Part shown: piece after piece, positions 9,474-18,950 of the stretch
Layout of the letters: every line of letters begins with the position of its first letter
Position numbering within the stretch: the first letter of the stretch is position 1
Assembly (NCBI RefSeq): GCF_044594925.1
Contig: NZ_CP138991.1
Span: 3,472,001-3,536,000 of the forward strand
Reading direction: 5' to 3'
Source: Maribacter sp044594925
GTDB lineage: Bacteria > Bacteroidota > Bacteroidia > Flavobacteriales > Flavobacteriaceae
Length of the DNA stretch: 64,000 bases
Program-made: the position numbers and the translations under genes
Notes under the pieces: generated by a model
The model's database searches: none
What the model was told of the DNA's origin: nothing
What the model saw: only the letters and a program-made list of their open reading frames with translations

Positions 9474-9740
9474 CTACTTTCTAAAGAAAGCACTTTTTAC
9501 CATAAACCATAATATGGTACCTGCAAGTATAAGAGTTATTAAATTCCCGATGATTATGGGCATCTGATTATTCAGCATGCCATATAGCAGCCAAAGTCCT
9601 ACACCAAGTACAAAAAGTACATACATAGGTAAGGACAAGCCTCCAGTATCTTTTGTTTTTATAGTTTTCAAGGCTTGGGGTAAAAAACTAGCAGTGGTTA
9701 AAACAGCAGCTAAATTTCCAATAATAGATATGATATCCAT
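9474..9740 (-). CDS. SemiSWEET-family sugar transporter
   Basis: 88 aa with three transmembrane helices in one triple-helix bundle: ~4-24, ~36-55 and ~60-80. A PQ-loop motif (FLPQALKTIKTKDTGGLS) and a conserved Asn in the last helix (IIGN) fit SemiSWEET proteins, which dimerise to move sugars across the inner membrane without energy input. The reading frame is open upstream to a Met at 9797, but a TAGTTTTG -7 box (9773-9780) lies inside that extension. The start at 9740 gives the normal family length. It is a monocistronic gene convergent with the ankyrin gene. Confidence 0.88.
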   Translation of the reverse strand: MDIISIIGNLAAVLTTASFLPQALKTIKTKDTGGLSLPMYVLFVLGVGLWLLYGMLNNQMPIIIGNLITLILAGTILWFMVKSAFFRK

Positions 9741-9772
9741 AAAAGTATAATTTAAAAGTGCAAAGTTGCTTT

Positions 9773-9780
9773 CAAAACTA
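9773..9780 (-). promoter_or_regulatory. -7 box (TAGTTTTG) for the SemiSWEET gene
   Basis: An exact match to the Bacteroidota -7 consensus TAnnTTTG on the minus strand, 33 bp before the chosen ATG. It decides the start by making the upstream Met at 9797 untranscribed. No clear -33 TTG is seen. Confidence 0.45.
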
Positions 9781-9913
9781 TACTGGTGCAACATCATTGT
9801 TTTCCTATTAATATGCTGTATTACCCTTAATTTTTTAAAAAATTATTAAAAAAGATAATTTTAAACATGATATACCATTATTTGACCAAATTGAAAGATG
9901 TAAATTTAAACCT

Positions 9914-10537
9914 ATGAAAGTAGAAGAACAACTTACGCTGATAAAGCGTTTAAAATCGTTGGCAGAGACAGGTTTGGTTTATGTAGAGGATGATTACGCA
10001 AGAGAAAGGTACGAAGAGCTTCGTAAAATTAGTCTTCAGTTAATGGGTGCAATAACTAGCCAGCCCGTTAAGTTATTGAATGATTTTTTTCTAAGAGAAA
10101 AAGACTATCCAACCGTAAAGGTAGATGTTAGGGGTTTTGTTTTAAATGATAAGAATCAAATACTTATGGCCAAGGAAAGTATAGATGAAAAGTGGACAAT
10201 ACCAGGAGGATGGGCGGATATAGGTGACACTCCGACAGAGGCCGTCATTAAAGAAATAAGGGAAGAAACCGGCTTGGATGCCGAAGTGGTGAGACTTCTT
10301 GCTATTTATGATAAACGTTGCCATAACCATCCGCCAGAACCTTTTTATATTTATAAACTGATGTTTCTATGTACGATTACAGGTGGAAATTTGCAACATG
10401 GGTTTGATATGAAGGGAGCCGATTTCTTTTCGTTGAACGATTTGCCTCAACTTTCTGAACCTAGAATTTTAGAGAGTCAATTAAAACACTTGTTTCAGTT
10501 GGCCAATTCGGATAATCAATCCGTTCATATAGATTAA
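9914..10537 (+). CDS. Nudix hydrolase (ADP-ribose pyrophosphatase-like)
   Basis: 207 aa. Residues 1-65 form an alpha-helical N-terminal part typical of the Nudix_N_2 group. The Nudix fold follows, with a box at about residues 97-119 (GWADIGDTPTEAVIKEIREE, then TGL) that fits Gx5Ex7REUxEExGU with D for the first E and K for the R. Related proteins hydrolyse ADP-ribose or nucleoside diphosphate-X compounds and also include CoA-type enzymes, so the exact substrate is not fixed. A TAAATTTA box ends 5 nt before the ATG. Four bases after its stop the nitrilase gene starts, so they form an operon. Confidence 0.9.
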   Translation: MKVEEQLTLIKRLKSLAETGLVYVEDDYARERYEELRKISLQLMGAITSQPVKLLNDFFLREKDYPTVKVDVRGFVLNDKNQILMAKESIDEKWTIPGGWADIGDTPTEAVIKEIREETGLDAEVVRLLAIYDKRCHNHPPEPFYIYKLMFLCTITGGNLQHGFDMKGADFFSLNDLPQLSEPRILESQLKHLFQLANSDNQSVHID

Positions 10538-10541
10538 TAAT

Positions 10542-11318
10542 ATGCAAGAAAGCTTAAAAGTAGTGCTTGTCCAGACCGCTTTGGTTTGGGAGAATCCGGA
10601 AAAGAATAGAGAATCATTATCCCGAAAGCTCAAGTCTTTGAAAGATGATGTAGATGTCATAATACTGCCCGAAATGTTTACTACTGGGTTCACCATGTCT
10701 CCGGAAAATATCCAAATAGAAGAGGGTGTAAAGACCGTAGAATGGATGAAACAGAAGGCCAAAACCATCGGTGCCGCTATCATAGGAAGTATTGTTTTTA
10801 AAGAAGAGGAAAACTATTACAATCGACTTTGGTTTGTAAAACCCGACGGAAGCACTAGTACTTATAATAAACGACATACCTTCACCTTGGCCGGAGAGGA
10901 TAAAAAATATGTCGCAGGGCATAAAAAAATAATAGAAACCTATAAAGGTTTTAAGTTTTGTCCTCTTATCTGTTATGATTTACGTTTTCCTGTATGGAGC
11001 AGAAATATTGAGAATTATGATATATTATTATACGTGGCCAATTGGCCAAAACCAAGAATTGAAGCCTGGGATACCCTTCTTAAAGCTCGTGCTATTGAGA
11101 ATATGATTTATTGTATCGGAGTTAACAGGATAGGCGAGGATGATATTGGCCATGAGTACCCTGGACATTCTTCAGTTTATGACGCTCTAGGAAAACAAGT
11201 TGCATTTTCTGATCAAGAGGAGCTAATAGAAGTCACCTTGTATAAAAACCATTTAAGAAAAACTCAGCATGCCTTAAGGTTTTTGGACGACAAGGATAAC
11301 TTTAATCTATTAGATTAA
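10542..11318 (+). CDS. Omega-amidase / YafV-type carbon-nitrogen hydrolase
   Basis: 258 aa, a single nitrilase-superfamily domain. The catalytic triad is E44 (LPEMFTTGF), K110 (YNKRHTF) and C144 (LICYDLRFP). The MFTTGFTM block and AGED after the Lys are typical of the YafV branch, which acts on alpha-keto acid amides (2-oxoglutaramate, 2-oxosuccinamate) as metabolite repair after transamination. It is cytoplasmic. It follows the Nudix gene by 4 bp, giving two likely metabolite clean-up enzymes in one transcript. The last 17 bp overlap the 3' end of the convergent lipoprotein gene. Confidence 0.92.
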   Translation: MQESLKVVLVQTALVWENPEKNRESLSRKLKSLKDDVDVIILPEMFTTGFTMSPENIQIEEGVKTVEWMKQKAKTIGAAIIGSIVFKEEENYYNRLWFVKPDGSTSTYNKRHTFTLAGEDKKYVAGHKKIIETYKGFKFCPLICYDLRFPVWSRNIENYDILLYVANWPKPRIEAWDTLLKARAIENMIYCIGVNRIGEDDIGHEYPGHSSVYDALGKQVAFSDQEELIEVTLYKNHLRKTQHALRFLDDKDNFNLLD

Positions 11319-12918
11319 ATGTTTCTATCTTTTCCCAATTGGCACGCATTTCAATTAAGCTAGGATAGTAACTTACCTTTTCTGGTTGTATATTTTTAAG
11401 GTAATTTCCTGTATCCCACTGCTTATTGCCATTTTCATCAAATATAATACGAACCATATATTTTCCTGGGTCTAGGTTGTTGAAGTCAAAAACTTGAGGT
11501 CCCGTTGCATAAATTTCTCTTTCGGTTTTTCCTTTCTCGTTGGTCAATTGTACAATTAAAGGATAGCTAATATTAGTACCATTTAAGTTCAAGCTTAAAT
11601 TACCAAAATCGGCTAAGCTTTTTGTAGATAAAGAATAGTTGATGGTATCGTTGGTCTCCTCAAAAAAATCTTGAATAGCACCTGGTAAGAGTTCAATTTT
11701 GTAGTTTTCATTTGGTTCTACCATAAAATCAAAATTTAATTTATTAGCAACGCTATCTAATTTTATGGAGTAGGTAACGGCGGTAGAATCCTTTGCTATC
11801 ATTTTAATTTTAGAGGTGTCCAATACTACTATTGGTGTATTGACGGCTATACTAAATTTTTTTCCAAAATCTAGATTTCCTATTTGACTGGGCGTAAGGC
11901 GAAGTGAATCAACTCCAACTTTTCTGTTTTTGACAGTAAACGTGTCTATGACCTTGAGCGCATCATTGGTAACTGTAAACACAAGGGAATCCATTTCAAA
12001 AGGGGTAAACCAATAGTTTAGGGTGTCCTTATCATATTCTTTCAATACAGTAGTTTTAACGGTATCGGGAATTATGGAAATGGAATTTATCATAACGTCT
12101 GTACCTTCACCATAGTACCCGAAGCTAATTCTATTTTTTGCCGCTAGAGAGGGAACAGCGGCCCCGTAATCAGGTATTTCTTTAAAGAGGGTCAAGAGAT
12201 AAATAGAATCTGTGGGTAAATTTATAGTGTCTTTTGTGAAACCAATCTTGTCTGTTTTTTGATTAAATATATTATCCTTGGCTTCATCCTTTACCGCAAA
12301 AAGTGCGTATTTGCCTTCCTTTAGGTTTTTAAGTCTAAATATCACTGTGCTATCTAAGGTATTGGTAATATAATTTGGAGGTTTTTGATAAAGCGTAGAG
12401 TCGGTGTAGGAAGAATCTATCTTATAGAGCATTACACTAATGAAATCATCAGCATCTTTGTTAAATGCATCTTTAACTACACCTGCCAGTTCCAATGAAT
12501 CAATGTAGTCTCCAGTGGAAAATACATAGCTTAAAAAACTATTTGGATTTTCTTCGTTATTGTCTACTATACTCTGGCCAAAATTCAGGGTATATGTTGT
12601 ATTTTCTAAAAGAGTGTCCTTTAATGTAATTTCAACATATTTATTCGCTCCGCCTTGCGGACTTAACAAAGGAGGGTATTTAAGAGGAGGAGAAACGATT
12701 AGTTGCTCCTGGACATCCTTTAGTTTTACCAACTCATCAAAGTAAAGTCTAATTTTCTTAGACTTAAAGTTAACCGTCATATTCTCTGGTTCCGCCCGTG
12801 TTAGTATAGGAGGTGTTTCATCCTTTGGACCTCCTGTTGGAGTTCCTCTATTGGCACATTGATACGATGCAAATGCCATGAGAAAAATAAAAAGATAGGC
12901 TAAGATTTTTCGGAACAT
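11302..12918 (-). CDS. Ig-like domain lipoprotein
   Basis: 538 aa from the ATG at 12918. That start gives a clean lipoprotein signal with C21 in FASYQC; the frame runs 18 codons further up, but that extension would overlap comF and spoil the signal. After CANRGTPTGGPKDETPP, residues ~30-140 resemble a bacterial SbsA-type Ig-like domain (ENMTVNFKSKKIRLYFDEL). The rest consists of beta-rich repeats ending in a DENGNKQWDTG block. Proteins of this kind are conserved in Flavobacteriia as envelope lipoproteins of unknown function. It lies directly downstream of comF and probably shares its transcript. Confidence 0.85.
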   Translation of the reverse strand: MFRKILAYLFIFLMAFASYQCANRGTPTGGPKDETPPILTRAEPENMTVNFKSKKIRLYFDELVKLKDVQEQLIVSPPLKYPPLLSPQGGANKYVEITLKDTLLENTTYTLNFGQSIVDNNEENPNSFLSYVFSTGDYIDSLELAGVVKDAFNKDADDFISVMLYKIDSSYTDSTLYQKPPNYITNTLDSTVIFRLKNLKEGKYALFAVKDEAKDNIFNQKTDKIGFTKDTINLPTDSIYLLTLFKEIPDYGAAVPSLAAKNRISFGYYGEGTDVMINSISIIPDTVKTTVLKEYDKDTLNYWFTPFEMDSLVFTVTNDALKVIDTFTVKNRKVGVDSLRLTPSQIGNLDFGKKFSIAVNTPIVVLDTSKIKMIAKDSTAVTYSIKLDSVANKLNFDFMVEPNENYKIELLPGAIQDFFEETNDTINYSLSTKSLADFGNLSLNLNGTNISYPLIVQLTNEKGKTEREIYATGPQVFDFNNLDPGKYMVRIIFDENGNKQWDTGNYLKNIQPEKVSYYPSLIEMRANWEKIETFNLID

Positions 12919-12968
12919 CACTATAATTTCTAGAACAAAGAAACAACATATTTTATAGAAAAAGGAAA

Positions 12969-13673
12969 TCATTCAACAACGGCCATGCTGGCAATGTAAA
13001 CAATAGTTCCTTTAATTTTTTTCAGTGGTTGTGCACAGATTTCCATAGTCGCACCCGTGGTAATTACATCGTCTACCAAAAGTATTTTTTTATTTTCAAG
13101 AATTTTCTCATCTGTTACCTCGTATAAAGACCTATTGTCATACCACCTTGCCAATCTACTTTTTTTGGTTTGGGTTTTAGTATTGGCGGTCTTTATGAGG
13201 ACATTATCTAGATAGCTACTGTTTAGATGAAAGGCTAACCGTTGCGCAAATAAGGAGGTTTGATTATAGCCTCTTTTTTTTAATCTTTTTTTATGTATTG
13301 GTACAGGAATAACGTAGTCCACTTTTTCCAAATAATTATTCTCACTTATTTGCTGTCCAAACCAATCTCCCAAAAAGGCGCCGATTTGCTCTTGATTTCT
13401 ATACTTGAGATTATGAATAAGGTTCTTTACAATACCTTGATTGGAGAAAAATAAGAGTGAATTGGCCTTTTTAATGTTAATTCTGCCATAAAAAATACGG
13501 TCAACCCTGTTTTCATCGTTAAAGGTATAATCGGTGAGCGGCAAATGATGTCGACAAACGGTACAAAGAAGTTGCTCTCCTCCGTTTAATCGCGCATTAC
13601 AACCAAAACATACCCTTGGTAATAGGAGGTTGTTTATAGCATTTAGTATATTTGGTAGCTTGTTGCGAAACAA
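12969..13673 (-). CDS. comF: ComF family phosphoribosyltransferase-like protein
   Basis: 234 aa. An N-terminal zinc-finger-like Cys set (CFGC and CTVC, residues ~22-41) precedes a type I phosphoribosyltransferase fold whose PRPP loop is ILLVDDVITTGATM near residue 200. A PVPIHKKRLKKRGYNQ block is the usual ComF signature. Homologues support uptake of single-stranded DNA in natural competence, possibly with ComFA or PriA-like helicases. The start is TTG at 13673, as no ATG lies near the N-terminus. Downstream is the Ig-like lipoprotein; upstream a coiled-coil gene diverges. Confidence 0.92.
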   Translation of the reverse strand: MFRNKLPNILNAINNLLLPRVCFGCNARLNGGEQLLCTVCRHHLPLTDYTFNDENRVDRIFYGRINIKKANSLLFFSNQGIVKNLIHNLKYRNQEQIGAFLGDWFGQQISENNYLEKVDYVIPVPIHKKRLKKRGYNQTSLFAQRLAFHLNSSYLDNVLIKTANTKTQTKKSRLARWYDNRSLYEVTDEKILENKKILLVDDVITTGATMEICAQPLKKIKGTIVYIASMAVVE

Positions 13674-13716
13674 ATCTTAAGTATTCTATTAACCTACTAT
13701 AAGGCCAACTTTATTG

Positions 13717-14613
13717 ATGGACAGTCAAGATAATAAATTCAATTATAAAATAATACTTGCTGCTTTGGTCGCCGTTATCATAGGCATTCTAATTGCATTT
13801 TACTACAGTTACGCACAGTCTAAGACACAAATTAACTTTTTAGAGCAGGAAAAAGATATTCTAGTAAAAGACCTTACTATTATGAAAGCCGATGTAGATC
13901 GTCTTTCTGCTTTAAGTGAAATGAACGAAATTGAGTTAGAAGATTCCAAATATAAAGTACAGCAATTGTTGGACTCCGTTGGTAGATTAAATTTTACCGT
14001 TGGTAAATTAAGGGAGTTCAAAACAGAGCTTAGAAGGTTGGAGGCTAAGAATGATAGTTTGAAATTGAAGAACAACTTCCTACGTTACAATAATATGTTA
14101 CTTACGGATAAGTATGATGAAACCCGAAAGGAGATAGAAATCCTTAGGGCAAATAGTAGTTCTTTGGCGGAGGCAGAAGCGTTACAGCGTCGTAAAATAA
14201 TGGAGCTGAATCAAAAACTGAAGACAAAAAGTTACCTAAAAATGGACTTTTCAGAAGGCAAAGGATTTAGAATAAGAGGAACACGACCAGTAGTGACCAA
14301 TAAAGCATCTACAATAGAAAAGATAAGGGGGTGTGTAACTATTTTGGCGGACCCCAACGAAGGTGAGGAAGAAAAGGTTATTTACTTACAGTTTCTAGAT
14401 CCGGATAAACAGATTATAGAGGATAACGCAAATACTATTACGGTTAATGGTAATATCTACAGTAAACGTGTAGCATTTATATATATGGGAATAGAAACTT
14501 CCGTTTGCGAAGCGGTTACGGTTCCCGAAGGTTCCTTAAAGGAGGGTACGTATACACTCAATGTTTTTGAGGACGAACGTCTAATTACTTCTTCTGAATT
14601 TCAATTAAAATAA
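13717..14613 (+). CDS. Membrane-anchored coiled-coil protein, conserved unknown
   Basis: 298 aa from the ATG at 13717; the TTG one codon before is in frame but less likely. Residues ~10-32 form one transmembrane helix, a long charged coiled coil covers ~35-165, and a compact beta-rich C-terminal domain covers ~175-298 and includes Cys pairs. The topology is probably N-in, with the bulk in the periplasm. It sits between comF (divergent) and glyS (same strand, 37 bp away), an arrangement I believe is common in flavobacteria. Function unknown; such proteins are sometimes mislabelled as chromosome-partition proteins because of the coiled coil. Confidence 0.78.
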   Translation: MDSQDNKFNYKIILAALVAVIIGILIAFYYSYAQSKTQINFLEQEKDILVKDLTIMKADVDRLSALSEMNEIELEDSKYKVQQLLDSVGRLNFTVGKLREFKTELRRLEAKNDSLKLKNNFLRYNNMLLTDKYDETRKEIEILRANSSSLAEAEALQRRKIMELNQKLKTKSYLKMDFSEGKGFRIRGTRPVVTNKASTIEKIRGCVTILADPNEGEEEKVIYLQFLDPDKQIIEDNANTITVNGNIYSKRVAFIYMGIETSVCEAVTVPEGSLKEGTYTLNVFEDERLITSSEFQLK

Positions 14614-14638
14614 TTATACTTCTTTAGGGCTAAAATTC

Positions 14639-14646
14639 TATTTTTG
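14639..14646 (+). promoter_or_regulatory. -7 box (TATTTTTG) of glyS, probably leaderless
   Basis: TATTTTTG matches TAnnTTTG, and the ATG of glyS begins after only four bases (CGGC). Transcription in Bacteroidota starts a few bases past this box, so the mRNA would begin at or very near the start codon. Confidence 0.5.
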
Positions 14647-14650
14647 CGGC

Positions 14651-16195
14651 ATGGCAAATCAAGAAGATAGTTTTAAGAAAGTAATATCCCACGCTAAGGA
14701 ATATGGTTATGTATTCCAATCTAGTGAAATTTATGATGGATTAAGTGCCGTATACGATTACGGACAAAATGGTGTTGAGCTAAAAAAGAACATTAGAGAG
14801 TATTGGTGGAAGGCCATGGTACAGCTAAATGATAACATAGTTGGACTTGATAGCGCCATCTTTATGCATCCTACTACCTGGAAGGCATCTGGGCACGTTG
14901 ATGCGTTCAATGACCCCTTAATAGATAATAAAGATTCTAAAAAGCGATATAGAGCAGATGTGCTTATCGAAGATTATGTCGGCAAGTTAGATGCTAAAAT
15001 AGAGAAAGAGGTCAAAAAAGCGGCGAAGCGTTTTGGAGATGCCTTTGACAAGGAACAGTTTTTGGCCACCAATCCACGAGTGGTAGCTTATCAAGAGCAA
15101 GGAAAGGCTATTTTGAAACGTATGGGATCATCTTTAGAGAATGAAGATTTAGCCGATGTTAAAGCGCTTATCGAGGAATTAGATATTGCTTGTCCTATGT
15201 CCGGGTCTAAAAATTGGACGGACGTAAAGCAATTCAACCTTATGTTCGGAACAAAGCTTGGCGCCAGTGCGGATAGTGCTATGGACCTTTATTTAAGACC
15301 AGAAACCGCTCAGGGTATATTTGTAAATTTCTTAAATGTTCAAAAGAGCGGAAGAATGAAAATTCCTTTCGGGATTGCCCAAACTGGGAAAGCTTTTAGA
15401 AATGAAATAGTTGCCAGACAGTTTATCTTTAGGATGCGTGAGTTTGAACAAATGGAAATGCAGTTTTTCATTCAGCCAGGGACGCAAAAGGAGTGGTATG
15501 ACACTTGGAAAGAAAAACGCATGAAATGGCATCTTTCTTTAGGGCTTGGACAGGATAACTACCGATTCCATGATCATGATAAATTAGCGCATTATGCTGA
15601 TGCTGCCGCAGATATAGAGTTCCGTTTCCCATTTGGTTTTAAGGAGTTGGAGGGGATTCACTCCCGAACGGATTTTGATCTATCCAAACACCAAGAATTC
15701 TCTGGAAAAAAGCTACAGTATTTTGATCATGAAACAAATAAGAACTATGTTCCTTATGTTTTGGAAACATCCATAGGTCTTGATCGTATGTTCTTAGCGG
15801 TCTTTTCTAATTCGTTACAAGAAGAAGAATTGGAAAACGGTACTACCAGAACGGTACTTAAATTACCGGCGGTATTGGCACCTACAAAAGCAGCCATATT
15901 ACCATTGGTCAAAAAAGATGGACTACCGGAAATAGCTAACGAAATTATAGACGACCTTAAATGGGACTTTAATGTGTTGTACGATCAAAAAGATGCTGTT
16001 GGTCGCAGGTACAGAAGACAGGATGCCAATGGCACCCCTTTGTGTATTACAGTTGATCATCAGTCAAAAGAAGACGGCACGGTCACCATTCGTCATAGAG
16101 ATTCTATGGAGCAGGAAAGAGTGGCAATTACAGACTTAAAATCAATTATACACAAGGCCGTAGATATGCGTACTTGGTTAAAGAAGATGGAGTAG
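14651..16195 (+). CDS. glyS: Glycyl-tRNA synthetase (homodimeric class II)
   Basis: 514 aa, the alpha-2 type found in Bacteroidota, eukaryotes and actinobacteria rather than the alpha-2-beta-2 type. The N-terminal block SSEIYDGLSAVYDYG and the RPETAQGIF sequence form the glycine/ATP pocket. Class II motif 2 is GKAFRNEI with FRMREFEQMEMQFF, and motif 3 is ETSIGLDRM. The anticodon-binding domain is the C-terminal ~110 residues (APTKAAILPL onwards). It charges tRNA-Gly in the cytoplasm. The symbol glyQS is used for the same form elsewhere. Confidence 0.97.
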   Translation: MANQEDSFKKVISHAKEYGYVFQSSEIYDGLSAVYDYGQNGVELKKNIREYWWKAMVQLNDNIVGLDSAIFMHPTTWKASGHVDAFNDPLIDNKDSKKRYRADVLIEDYVGKLDAKIEKEVKKAAKRFGDAFDKEQFLATNPRVVAYQEQGKAILKRMGSSLENEDLADVKALIEELDIACPMSGSKNWTDVKQFNLMFGTKLGASADSAMDLYLRPETAQGIFVNFLNVQKSGRMKIPFGIAQTGKAFRNEIVARQFIFRMREFEQMEMQFFIQPGTQKEWYDTWKEKRMKWHLSLGLGQDNYRFHDHDKLAHYADAAADIEFRFPFGFKELEGIHSRTDFDLSKHQEFSGKKLQYFDHETNKNYVPYVLETSIGLDRMFLAVFSNSLQEEELENGTTRTVLKLPAVLAPTKAAILPLVKKDGLPEIANEIIDDLKWDFNVLYDQKDAVGRRYRRQDANGTPLCITVDHQSKEDGTVTIRHRDSMEQERVAITDLKSIIHKAVDMRTWLKKME

Positions 16196-16196
16196 G

Positions 16197-18269
16197 TTAT
16201 AGGGTGTAACTAAGCTTTAGACTACCATAGTAATTTCGGTCGTTTCCAGGATAAAAGTAACGCGGTTCCCTGCCGCCAAAACTATTGGCGTTAATTAAAA
16301 CGGACTGTGCATATTTAGTATTGAAGACATTGTTGATTCCAAAGTCAATCCCAAGTAGCAATTCGTTAAACAATGCTGTCTTGTACCCCAAACGTGTATT
16401 GATTACGGAAAAAGAATCACTGAATAAGGTTTCCTCGTCACGAAGCGATATTTTATCTACAAATTGATGAGTGGTGTTCCAATACAAACCGTTTCCAAAA
16501 TTAGTCTGTAGGCCAGAAACTATGCGGTGTTTCGGTACTCCGGTTAGTTGATTTCCCGAAAAATCCTCGTCCCCGTCAACAAAATCTATAAAGGAATGAT
16601 TACTAAAAGTATAGCTCACAAAAGGAGTGGCACTTATTTTTTCTGAGAGCGAGAGTCTGTAACTCAGGTCTAAGTCTAAACCTTGGTGTTGGGTTTTACC
16701 TGCGTTCCTTCCTATGAACTGATCATCTCCAATACGTTCGGCGACTAATAGGTCGTTGATGCGCATATGGTATAGCGCAGCCTCTATCGTAAATGCTCCA
16801 TCAGTTTTTCGTATTCCCATTTCGTAGTTCGTGCCTGTTTCTTGTTTAATGTCGGGATTAATTATACCGTCCGGCGTAAGGGTTTCTTCTAAGCTGGGGT
16901 TTGAGAATCCTCGACTAAAATTTGCGTAAAGCTCGCTATCATCACCTAGTACATAGGTTATGTCTAGACTAGGAAGGAAAAGGGCCTTAAAATTCCTTTC
17001 TGCACTTTTATTAAGCGCTCCAGTATTGAATAAGTCCCTAAAGTCATAGTTGGTCTTATTTATGTTTATGCCCATTTGCGCAGTAAACTTTGGAGAAATA
17101 GGATAGGCGACGGTGGCAAAACCATTGAACTGCCTACGAAATTCCTTGTTATCTGATAGTCTATCACCCTGTAAACTGCCGTTCCCATTATTTTCTTCAT
17201 ACAAATTTTCAAAGGTTCCCCAGGTAAATTCGTCCTTGTAAAGTTCACCTCCAAACGTGTATTTTAAATTCTTCCGTTTGGTGCCAAGAGCACCTGAGAA
17301 TAAGGTTCGAAAGCCATATCCATTGGTGTATTCATCCAGTATATTAAAGGGTCTGGGCTCGTAGTGGTCTAGATAAGTATAAAACAAACTCGTGGTATTT
17401 CTAAGTTTAGCACTATGCTTGTAGGTGTGTGAAAGACCAATAAGGGTGTAATTATTACTTTCAAAACCTTGGGCAGACCTCCAAGTAAAAGCGGCTTGAG
17501 TAGGGTCTTCATCAAATGCAGATTGACTTATACTACTCGCTATTTGAGCCGTGTAATCGATATGGTTCACTAGAAGCCCAATTTCACTTTTTGAACTTAG
17601 TTTAAAGTTAGAATTTAATAAGATTCCGTCTCGCTCAAAACGATTGTTTTCTCGGAAGCCATCAATTTCCATATGACCATATTGCAGTGATAGATGAAAG
17701 TTTTCATCAGAATGTACAAATCCTAGACTATTTTTGAAAAGCCCATAAGAACCTAAGGTAGTATTGTTGGAAAATCTTGTAGGCTGATTGCGTATCTTTT
17801 TAGTATTCAACACAATTGCCCCACCAAGGTTAGTGCCAAAACCAGTTGCCTTAGGACCTTTTATGATTTCCATGGAAGTAAGATTTTCCAAATCAAAGGC
17901 TTCTATGGTAGAAAACCCCGTTCCATTGGTAACGGGAATATTATTATAGTATAAACGTAGTTTGTCCGTACCAAAAGGAGTACGTGCCCCGACTCCACGT
18001 ATGGTAATTCTATTGGTGTTCAATGCACCTGATAGCGCATAAACTCCAGACACTTGATTAATAGAGTTAACCAGATCAACAGGACTGTAATTTTGAAACA
18101 CTTTGGTGCCAATAATTTTAGACGGAATAATACCAATACTATTTTTTGCCGTTAAGGTGTCAATTACCACTACTTCGTTCAATATGGTAATGCTATCTTT
18201 TTCCCGGGAATTTTGGCATAAGCCAACAGCTAGGAAAAAAAGAAAAAAGGGTAATGAGAGGTGTTTCAT
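16197..18269 (-). CDS. TonB-dependent receptor
   Basis: 690 aa. A signal peptide (about residues 1-19) is followed by a plug domain at ~45-165 (NRITIRGVGARTPFG, then IEIIKGPK-like MEIIKGPKATGFG and LGGAIVLNTKK). A 22-strand-type barrel runs to the C-terminus, with a typical last strand (SLKLSYTL). The FecA-like features and the absence of a CarboxypepD_reg domain suggest a siderophore or metal-type receptor, not a SusC polymer receptor (inference). It lies 30 bp after the small outer-membrane gene at 18300-18830 on the same strand, so both probably form one operon. Confidence 0.94.
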   Translation of the reverse strand: MKHLSLPFFLFFLAVGLCQNSREKDSITILNEVVVIDTLTAKNSIGIIPSKIIGTKVFQNYSPVDLVNSINQVSGVYALSGALNTNRITIRGVGARTPFGTDKLRLYYNNIPVTNGTGFSTIEAFDLENLTSMEIIKGPKATGFGTNLGGAIVLNTKKIRNQPTRFSNNTTLGSYGLFKNSLGFVHSDENFHLSLQYGHMEIDGFRENNRFERDGILLNSNFKLSSKSEIGLLVNHIDYTAQIASSISQSAFDEDPTQAAFTWRSAQGFESNNYTLIGLSHTYKHSAKLRNTTSLFYTYLDHYEPRPFNILDEYTNGYGFRTLFSGALGTKRKNLKYTFGGELYKDEFTWGTFENLYEENNGNGSLQGDRLSDNKEFRRQFNGFATVAYPISPKFTAQMGININKTNYDFRDLFNTGALNKSAERNFKALFLPSLDITYVLGDDSELYANFSRGFSNPSLEETLTPDGIINPDIKQETGTNYEMGIRKTDGAFTIEAALYHMRINDLLVAERIGDDQFIGRNAGKTQHQGLDLDLSYRLSLSEKISATPFVSYTFSNHSFIDFVDGDEDFSGNQLTGVPKHRIVSGLQTNFGNGLYWNTTHQFVDKISLRDEETLFSDSFSVINTRLGYKTALFNELLLGIDFGINNVFNTKYAQSVLINANSFGGREPRYFYPGNDRNYYGSLKLSYTL

Positions 18270-18299
18270 GAAAAAAGTTGAAGCTTCAAAAATAGGATT

Positions 18300-18830
18300 T
18301 TAAAATCGAAATCCGATAGACAGACCCGCCCTATACATAAATGAATTTTGAAAATCTTCAGGGTTAATATTTCGCCCTAGTCCACCATTGATTTCTAGTG
18401 TAAAACGCTCGCTTCGAGTTGCCCATTTGGTTCCGAGCCCCAGTCCCAAGGCCATAGTTCCGAAATCGTTATTACGGCTTCCAAGTGTTTCTGTCAAATC
18501 TTCATTTTCGCCAGTGTAGTAGAGACCAAAAGCTTCTGCAAAGAAGCCACTTCTGGGATTGTAGCCAAAGTAGGCGCGTAAGTTTGGGCCAATTCCAAAA
18601 TTACCATTGTAATCGGTAGCATCACCATTAAAATATAAAGTACCTCCAATACTAGTATCCTCGTTTAAATAATACTCATAGGAACCTTCAACGGTTGTAG
18701 TAGCCAAAAAATGACCAATGTTAAATTTTACTTCGTGGTTATTGGCAAAAGAAGAATAGGCTTGCCCTATCACTAGATTTGATGTTAAAACAAAAATGGA
18801 AATAAAAAGTACTTTTCTCATTGCTTTCAT
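18300..18830 (-). CDS. Small outer-membrane beta-barrel protein
   Basis: 176 aa with a signal peptide ending near VIGQA, then alternating strands (EGSYEYYLN, SIGGTLYFNG, FGIGPNLRAYFGY, GFFAEAFGLYYTG, FTLEINGGLGRN) and a C-terminal FRF, as in OmpW/OmpA-like 8-strand barrels. No ligand motif is recognised. It is the first gene of a probable two-gene unit with the TonB receptor. Met4 is an alternative start. Confidence 0.78.
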   Translation of the reverse strand: MKAMRKVLFISIFVLTSNLVIGQAYSSFANNHEVKFNIGHFLATTTVEGSYEYYLNEDTSIGGTLYFNGDATDYNGNFGIGPNLRAYFGYNPRSGFFAEAFGLYYTGENEDLTETLGSRNNDFGTMALGLGLGTKWATRSERFTLEINGGLGRNINPEDFQNSFMYRAGLSIGFRF

Positions 18831-18928
18831 TTAGAAATTACGATTTGTCCAAAGCAAATGGTATTCCAAAGTTGCGAAGTTAAAATTTTAATACCATCTA
18901 AAGAGGCTTATTGCCATCGGCTTTTTCT

Positions 18929-18936
18929 ATTTTTGA
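18929..18936 (+). promoter_or_regulatory. -7 box (TATTTTTG) before exonuclease III
   Basis: An exact TAnnTTTG match 14 bases before the ATG at 18951. It supports that ATG over the longer open frame beginning at 18858, whose start would lie upstream of the promoter. Confidence 0.45.
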
Positions 18937-18950
18937 ATCAAATTTGTTTT

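Noticed and set aside
18858..18950. Longer N-terminus for exonuclease III
   Set aside because: The extension lies before the -7 box and does not look like coding sequence of the family.
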